From Ambrosia x helenae (lineage: Eukaryota; Streptophyta; Magnoliopsida; Asterales; Asteraceae), in NCBI GenBank assembly GCA_030844895.1, contig CM061224.1, forward strand, positions 30,774,102-30,838,101: a stretch of 64,000 nucleotides of DNA, written 5' to 3'. Numbering within the stretch: position 1 is the stretch's first letter; each line of letters opens with the position of its first letter. Shown here piece after piece: positions 56,906-64,000 of the stretch. Made by a program: the position numbers and the translations under genes. The notes under the pieces were generated by a model. That model was given only the letters and a program-made list of their open reading frames with translations. It had not been told where the DNA came from and searched no databases.

Positions 56906-59900
56906 TCAAATCGACATCGTCTTGATACTTGAAAGTCTCGACCAGTCACATCCAGCATGAACTTTGTTGGCGTGACAAAAGCGAATCACCCTTTGATACT
57001 TCAATGCTTGATCAGCTTCGGCCTTCAAATGCTGAATGGGATACATGAACAGTGTCTCCACATCTTTCTCTAAACAGTTGATAAGCCACATCGGATCCCA
57101 AATCCTGATCTTCCTGCACGGTTTAGAAGAGTTGCTCAAGACGATCACTTCCTCAGTAGTAACTGCATCATAGTGCCAGTAGTAGAACTTTGAGGAGAAG
57201 TCTTGCTCAACCGAGACAATAGGATTCTTCGATACACAATTCAGTGGCTTGATCTTATGTTCCCAAATAGGACTTTTGGTGCGAGGATGAATCTTGTCTG
57301 TTTTGTATGACTTGGGATACTGAGGTTTAAAGGATCTCCATTCAGTTCGGCTCTCTTCAGCTAGAAGGTTGTAGAAAGTATCTAAGCTGGATTTTTTTTC
57401 TCATAGTATAGAGGAAAGTCTAGTCTGATCAGATCTCGGATATACCAGAAGGGGAGACTAAGGACATTCCAGTAGGGACTGAAGTATAACAGACCTTCTT
57501 CCCATTTCACGCCCAACATCTTCGTTTTCTCCACATAAGCCCAACTGATAACATCTCCAGACATCTTAGACGGACGTTTCTTGAAGATAGAAGCTTGCAC
57601 TGGTCCCTTCTTCTTCTTTTCCTCTTCAGCTGATGGAAACCAATTTTGATATTTCTGCCTAATCTTGTCGTGTCTTTCTTTTACCTTATCAGGAACAGGA
57701 GTAGGATTAGATTTCAGCTTTTCTTCAGCCTCATGAACCATCTCCTCAGAAATATTAGGAATCCCAGTGCCCGTATGATCAACCACATATTCGGGAGTTC
57801 GCACACTGGTTCCTTCTTCCAAATTTACCTCATTTTTCTCTGGATGCATCTCAGGAGGAGGACTATGACTTGCACCGGAAGATTCTCCGAGTGTGTGTCC
57901 ATACACCTCTTTCATGTCAGCAGAGGTCATCTCAGGAGGTATCTCGCCCTCCTCTAAGTCATACTCTGGTATAGCAGGTGGAGGAAGTGGGTTTCCTTCA
58001 TCATCATAGGCAAAATAACAGTTCAAAGGCTCAACATACTCCACTGGAACTACGGCTTTCTTCATTGCATCCCGTAGTTGCTGAATCTTGCTTTTCACGG
58101 GACCTGGCTCCCCCTGAGCAGAAGAACCTGCTGCGGGATCCTTGCCTTGTCTGTCATGAATTTTCTTTGTACGTCTCGACCCCGATCCAGCTGATGATCC
58201 GCCACCACCTGTGGCTCCAGGATCACCACCATCACCACCCTTTCCAGTATCATCATCACCATCATTTTATTCATCATCATCATCATCGTCCTCGTCATCA
58301 TCTTCTTCATCATTACTATCTTCATCATCATCATCATCACCAACACCAGCCCCAGTTTCTGAACTTGCACCACCAGTGAGTCTAGGTTGAGTTCCAATTA
58401 ACTCATTTAACCTAGTTCTCAGTTCTGTGTTCTCTTTCTCAGTTCTGGTGATTCTACGTTCATTGTTCACATTTGTAAGTTGAAGCTCGCTGTTCTTGGC
58501 TTTGACACCTGCAAGTCTCTCCAAAGTGCTTTGGTTCGACTGTATCAGCTGCTGGTGAGATTCCATGAGCTGCCTATTTGATTCAATAACCTGCTGATTA
58601 GACAATGTAAGCGCATCGACTGTCGCTCGCAACTCTTTGTTTGACTGGATTGTTTCCCCGATCAGCTCTAGCATTGCCGTTTCGTTCTCTTCAATATTAG
58701 CATTCTTGGTTCTCAACTAAGCTATTTCACGCGTTTGAGTAGCAACTATAGCAGTTAACTCACTGATTTTTTGCTGAAGTTGTTCATTTGTTGCAGATGC
58801 TGAAGAAGAAGAGGTCCGATCGGTCGACCTAGAAGCCGGAGGTCAGACTTCTTTTCGCATCTTCCTAATCCGGTCACCAATTGGATTGGAAACAATCTAG
58901 GAACTTGTCGCTGCTTCGGTAACTGAGACTGGCTCAGTGAAGATTACCGAAGTAGGCATTGACATGGTGACTCTTGCAGGCATAGCTGCACTAACAGATG
59001 TGGGAACTGATGATGATGCTGCTGCTGTTGTTGTTGTTGTTGCTGTTGTTGTTGTTGTTGTTGTTGTCATTGCTGCTGCTTGGGAGGATTGAGTGTCTTG
59101 AACCCCAAATGCTTCAGGAAGATTAAAACTTCTTTTCCTTGAAGTCTTCTCCATTTGTGGTTTATGAGACATTGTCTTCTTTCCACGAACACTATCCTTC
59201 TTAGCAGTAGTCTTTTGTCTCTTTGGAGGAGGTGAAGTGTCAAGCTCAGCATCTAAGTCTGCAATTAAATCGCCCTGTTCCACAACATAGGTGGGATCTT
59301 CAGCAAGAGCTCTTCTCACAGCTGCGCTAGCTTTCTCCTCTGCTACCTTTCTCTTTGCTCTTTCTTGTTTCTCAGCAAATGTATCAGGGGAATCACTTTC
59401 TGTGTCATCAGAGTAATCTTCAGCATCAGTTATGTTGACTGGGGCGTCTTCATCAACATGTTCTTTACCTTTAGCAGATCGAGAGGATTCTTGTTCAGTT
59501 GCAGCACCGAAGGTTCTGTGAAATCTAGAACATTCGGATCAAAATCATCCTCATTACCTGCAACAGTTTCATTGGTTCTGCTAGGAGTGTTTTCACCTAA
59601 CTCAGCGGTCTCTCGCCCAATATTATCCCCTTCTTTAAACACCAACTTATGAATTCGGGCGTCATATTCCGAATCGCTATCATCGTGTCTCCACCTATTG
59701 CCTGGTGGTGACACATAATCATCTTTGCTCAAGTGCCCATATATGCGCCTGCTCGGAGGATATTCAGACTTTGGTCTGTTCTTATAACTTCTCATTCTGT
59801 TCATCTCTTTCTCAGCTATGTCTTAAATAACAATGAATTCTGCAGGATGCTTTATCAAGCCTGGTACTTGGCGATCAATAATCATCTGCAGACCACAAGG

Positions 59901-60534
59901 ATAAACGATGAATGAGGTCTTCATCGTCTTCTGCAATATGATCTCTTTCAGATGATGTAGGATCATTTTGGAAATGTTGAATGGCTTGTTGAGAGTCAAG
60001 GCGACTATTGCAGAAGCCAACGTATCCCTGATGGCATCAAAAGTTCCTCTTCTCGGACCAATACACTTCAAGACTACATGCGTGAGATACTTGAGTTCAG
60101 GCGGTAGTAGTCCTTTCATGAGCATCTACTGTTTCTTGACTATACCCATGTACTTCATCCTCACGAAACCGCCACGAATCAATATGGGGTCGAACACTAT
60201 AGGATCAGTATCTGCATCGCCAAACTGCAGCTCTTCTCGAATGATTTGTTCAGTAATAATAACCTCTTTGCCCTGTATCGAGCTAGTAATCACAATCGGT
60301 ACGGCTTTGTGGTCTACTTTGGCGTTCTGCTAAAACTCCAGCAAGATATCCTTATACGTTGCGTGTTGCTTGGTTATCGCTTAGTGGATTCTTGAACGCT
60401 TCAGAAAGTCGATAACGCCTTGGAAAGTTTTGCATTTCTCCATTGTGACAGGTCAGAGAAAAGCACAACAGTTGTGCTTGGGAGATGTTTTCCAATTCAT
60501 CATCCTGAACATCAAAACAAGTTATAAGTATCAC
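56906..60534 (-). pseudogene. aORF (env-like position) of Sirevirus E
   Basis: The ORF begins near 60534. The N-terminal region reads LEF(stop)QNAKV (TAG at 60331-60333 where D has a TGG tryptophan), then LTHVVLKCIGPRRGTFDAI and KTSFIVYPCGL, the domain shared with B and D. Further stops lie near 60126, 59823, 58897, 58844, 58717 and 58267, and a frame change in an A-run near 57395. The middle has a threonine/alanine low-complexity run (about 59000-59075), a probable coiled coil (58716-58420) and an Asp/Glu run (about 58345-58267). The C-terminal part reads IRIWDPMWLINCLEKDV. Function unknown. Confidence 0.8.
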
Positions 60535-62998
60535 AAGCAGATCAAATACGCATAAAACGGATAAAACAAACAGAAATCAGACAAGTTTTTGACTGAAAAT
60601 GGTCAACAGCCTGCTATTGGCGATTACAGACTTGTAATCGCCAATAATCAAATACAAGTGCCTCTAATCGCTATGTGTATACATGAGTAGGGTTAAAAGT
60701 AGACCAATCGCCCACTGTATACGCGATTAGAAGAACAGGCTATCCATTCGCTTAACTGTTCACACGATTAGAAAATCTTATCGCGTGAACAGTAGCTTTG
60801 ATCACCAAAATTTTGTCAAATCTGAAAAGTGTTGATTCGAGTCCGAATTTTGTCACATTTAGACCTATATCACCCGACTAGAAAAACCCCTAACAAATAA
60901 CTCATCACCATGTCAGAATTAAAGGTTAATTGGCCGTTTAAAGATTAGGGTTTATAAGTTTTAAATTTGGGGCTTTTGATTCTGGAATTATTTGGATTAA
61001 AATCCTTGTACAAACAGAACCTAACGGTGCCGATTAAGAAACCCTCATCATCATTTAGTATTTACAATCTTGATTTCAGACCCAATGAACACAAGCAAGA
61101 AACCTAGGGTTTCGGTTAGAAAATTTAAGCATTGAACAATCAGATCAGTTTGTTTGAGGCTGAAAATTTGAGAACATGATACCTTGATGATGCCGAGTAC
61201 GATTATACAATAAAAAAGAAACGGGCAACAAGGTTTGGTATAAGGCCGTTGAGAGGGAAATGAAGAACATAAGAGAACAGGTTTGAAATAATGAGAAAAA
61301 CGTTTAAGTGTTCCAATATATACCTGTTTCTAATCGCTTCCCCTTATACACGATTAGGATAGCAATCGCTTGATGGAACACGCGATTACGGCTAATCGCT
61401 TAAACGATCATGCGAGTACCCAGTCTAATCGCCCTAACCTATTTTAAATGGCTACTCGCATTAAGCAACACACGAGTAGGATAAGGCAAGCGATTGGAAA
61501 CGTAATCGCCTATTTATCACACGATTTAGCTACTCGCATGTTTTGACATGCGAGTACAAACCTAATTGTGTCCAAACATTCACAGAAATTACCAAGTTGC
61601 CCTTGCAGCACCAAATTTGACATATTCGACCCGTAAGGGTTCAAAACATGCGTTTTTCACCCCGTTTTAACACATGACTCAGATGACGACTCATATCTTT
61701 GAAAAGTTTTCATTTTCAACCCCTGTACTTAAGAGAAAGTACGGTTTTAACCCGGCAAAAACACAATTTTCAATTAGTTGATTTTCGGCGTTTTATTTTT
61801 GAAGAAGTAAGATTACAATGGATTAGGATTGCATCATCGGCAATCAAGAATGATTAAACAGGTAAAACTAAGCATAAATAAAAGAAAACAGGAGATCAAC
61901 TAACTGTACACTATCATATTTTTGCGAGTTTCATCAGTTAGGGAATCATATCAGTGTACGGACTTTACTAGAACCCTTATATATTCAGTTTTTAGTTTAA
62001 ATTACCAATAAGCATCCTACAACAACTGCCGATATTGTTTTCCACCTAAGCTCAAAATCAAGTTTTATCGCTAGGCACTTTAGATACGTTAAGGTAATAT
62101 TAAGACTGATGTACAAGGTGTTCCCTCCATGCGACACATTCCCGTATCAAGTCATGCACAAAGCTTCCTCGTAACCGGTGAGTAAGCTGTTGTCATCCGT
62201 ATTTTACAAGGAATGGACTCAGTGGTGATCCAGACCAGGGTTCAAGTTAAATACCGTATATTTGATTTTTCACGGTACGATGCTTTTGGTATATGATTTG
62301 ATACCTTTGAGCGAATTCTCTTTGAGAATAGGGTTTTGGCATTTATGAATCTTTTTGCTCTTTTAGGATTCCCAGACGTCTCCTGAACAGAATTTATTCT
62401 ATTTTTTTGTTTTGTTTTTTTTTTTTCAGGAAACGACATAGAGGTGTCTCAGTTGTAGGCTCCGAACCCAACGTACGACACATGTGCCACTCCTATTTAT
62501 TATGAGAGACGTCCAGTTCACCCCGGATGTACCAACCTCTTAAAGACCATGAAACCTCGGATTTTGGCATGCTATCAAACGAGATTTCGGTACCAAGACC
62601 ATATGCCAACGCACGTTGATCCACACATGTTTCAGTTGATTTAGATTTATATCACCGTGCCGAACTTGGAAATGATTTTGAGCCTACCGACACATCATTG
62701 TAGAGGCTACTTATCAGTTCAAATATTTTTAAGATGATAAGAGTCCAGACAGTCCGACTGATGGCTTAATATCATCTTCCCTATTTCACCAAAGAAACTC
62801 ATTTTTTTGCATTTTTCAATTTTTTCTTTTTGATTTTGGGATTTTCTCATTTTTTTTAATTTTTGCATTTTCTGATGTTTTTGTATTTTTCTGAATTTTC
62901 TCCCCCTAAAAATCTATAAATTTGCAAAAAGACAATATTTTTGGATTTTTCTTATTTTTGAAGAAAAAATATTTACAAAAATGATTACCGATGAGGAT
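60535..62998 (-). repeat. pol-aORF spacer of E, motif-rich then AT-rich
   Basis: A 2.5-kb stretch without a coding region. 60600-61560 holds many AATCGC, GCGATTA, GCGAGTA and CTACTCGC strings, like the LTR. 61600-62750 is unremarkable. 62790-62960 is T-rich with TTTTTGATTTTTC-type low complexity. It is much longer than the 0.5-0.7-kb spacers of A, B and D, so an unrecognised insertion is possible. Confidence 0.7.
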
Positions 62999-63998
62999 CT
63001 AATCCTGCTTTACTTTAATGTTGTTTAAGATTAACAGGTACTCAAAACGAGGACCGTCAAAAGCTTTGGTGAATAAATCGGCACGTTGGTAATCCGTGTG
63101 GATTTTGACCATATCGATAAGTTTCTTTTCATAGCAATCGCGTATGAAATGATACTTAACCAAGATATGTTTCGCCTTGGATTGGTTAACTGAGTCTTTA
63201 GCAAGAGCTATAGCGGACTCATTGTCACAGTGAATGGGAGTATTAAGAAATTTCAAACCGTAGTCTCTCATTTGTTGTTGTATCCAAAGAACCTGGGAGC
63301 AGCCATGCTGCTACATATTCCGACTCACAGGTGGATAAGGTTACCAAGGCTTGCTTCTTGCACTGTCACGAGACTAGTCTTGGTCCCAAAAACTGGCATC
63401 CAGCCGATGTGGATTTTAAGTCTGTCTTGCATCCGCCATAGTCAGCATCACTAAAAGCGACGAGGTCAAACTTATCGTCATTAGGGTACCATAGACCTTT
63501 GGTCGGACAACTCTTTAGATAACGTAAGATCCTCTTCACAACAACCAGGTGGGACTGTTTCGGCCTTGACTGGTATCTTGATAGTAGACGTGTTGCGAAC
63601 ATTATATCAGGTCTTGATGCAGTGAGGTACATGAGTGAGCCTATCATAGCTCGATAGAGAAAAGGATCAACGGTTTGTCCTTTCTCGTCAGGACCAATCC
63701 CGTGATTGGTCTGAATTGGTGTGCCTACTGGAGTAGAGTCTTCCATCTGGAACCGGCTCAAGATGTCAGCAACGTATTTTGTCTGGTGGATGAAGATCCC
63801 CGACTCTTGTTGTTCTACTCGTAGACCGAGGAAGAATTGCATCTCCCCCATTGAGCTCATCTCAAATTTATCCTGCATAAGCTTTTCAAATTCCCTACAC
63901 ATGACATCATTAGTAGACCCAAAAATAATATCATCAACATAAACCTGTACCAGAAGACGGTCACCACCCTTTTCCTTGGTGAATAAGGTGCAATCCAT
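62999..63998 (-). pseudogene. pol of Sirevirus E, RT C-terminus and RNase H
   Basis: Runs off the right edge. RT: VQVYVDDIIFGST (near 63930), MSSMGEMQFFLGLRV and TASRPDIMFATRL. RNase H: FSDADYGGCKTDLKSTSAGC, then after a TGG-to-TGA stop near 63364 the STCESEYVAA motif and, after a one-base insertion near 63300, HCDNESAIALAKD and KHILVKYHFIRD. It ends IKVKQD at 62999. C-E-S-E-Y in place of A-E-A-E-Y sets it apart from the A/B and D families. Confidence 0.9.
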
Positions 63999-64000
63999 GA

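Larger units (their letters stand above)
56108..64000 (-). mobile_element. Sirevirus E, third family, 5' part beyond right edge
   Basis: On the minus strand: RT/RNase H from the right edge to 62999, a 2.5-kb spacer, an aORF with its conserved N-terminal domain (60534-56906), a polypurine tract at 56762-56772 and an LTR. Gag, protease and integrase lie outside the window. The aORF shares the EFW.NA motif with A/B and D but little else, and the LTR is unrelated. Multiple stops and frameshifts show a dead copy. The outer limit of the LTR is uncertain (56108-56150). Confidence 0.88.

Noticed and set aside
57978..58379. Histidine-rich plus-strand ORF
   Set aside because: Antisense of the Asp/Glu repeat and downstream part of the E aORF.
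58980..59075. Trinucleotide GTT/GCT microsatellite as a separate feature
   Set aside because: On the minus strand it encodes the threonine/alanine run inside the E aORF, so it is part of that gene.

Overview
This is plant nuclear DNA made almost entirely of transposable elements nested inside one another. I find no intact host gene. It is A+T rich, has spliced-gene debris, and carries Ty1/copia elements of the Sirevirus type, L1-type LINEs, a tRNA-type SINE, Helitrons and small DNA transposons. The repeat style (downstream retroelement ORFs often mislabelled 'synaptobrevin/longin-like', Helitron ends of the CCGCCGCAACGCG kind) suggests a eudicot, most likely Asteraceae. The species is inference.

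Layout. (1) 1-10452: Sirevirus A, + strand, entering from the left. It has gag, pol, an extra downstream ORF (aORF) and a 3' LTR, and a 1.25-kb solo LTR sits in its pol. (2) 10453-11672: old debris ending in a Helitron 3' hairpin. (3) 11673-34971: Sirevirus B, same family as A, + strand, both LTRs and TSD CCACT. It is split in its reverse-transcriptase region by Sirevirus D (16866-29454, minus strand, a different family, LTRs differing at 5 of 709 positions, TSD ACAAC). (4) 34972-36772: Helitron-like segment carrying two exons of eIF3f with the intron between them. (5) 37413-40626: 5'-truncated LINE with a 16-bp TSD. (6) 40710-43122: CACTA-like element with a large inverted repeat, holding a Helitron that itself holds a second Helitron. 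(7) 43123-44939: debris with another Helitron end. (8) 44940-54272: a second LINE, split by a young copia element F (46771-51451, minus strand, 201-bp LTRs). (9) 54313-54748: SINE with a 14-bp TSD. (10) 54841-55563: TIR element with TTA target duplication. (11) about 56108-64000: Sirevirus E, minus strand, third family, leaving through the right edge.

How the parts work together. Each Sirevirus follows LTR - PBS - gag (zinc knuckles plus coiled coil) - pol (protease, integrase, RT, RNase H) - spacer - aORF - polypurine tract - LTR. All copies here carry stops or frameshifts, so none looks autonomous. Insertion order can be read: F after LINE2; D after B; B after the Helitron whose terminus it splits; inner Helitron after outer Helitron after the CACTA-like element.

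Most interesting: each of the three Sirevirus families carries its own short motif at very high density on both strands, in the LTR and the pol-aORF spacer, and in two families inside coding sequence too. The aORFs share a conserved domain across the three families and, in A, B and D, contain an internal polypurine tract like the one that primes plus-strand DNA.
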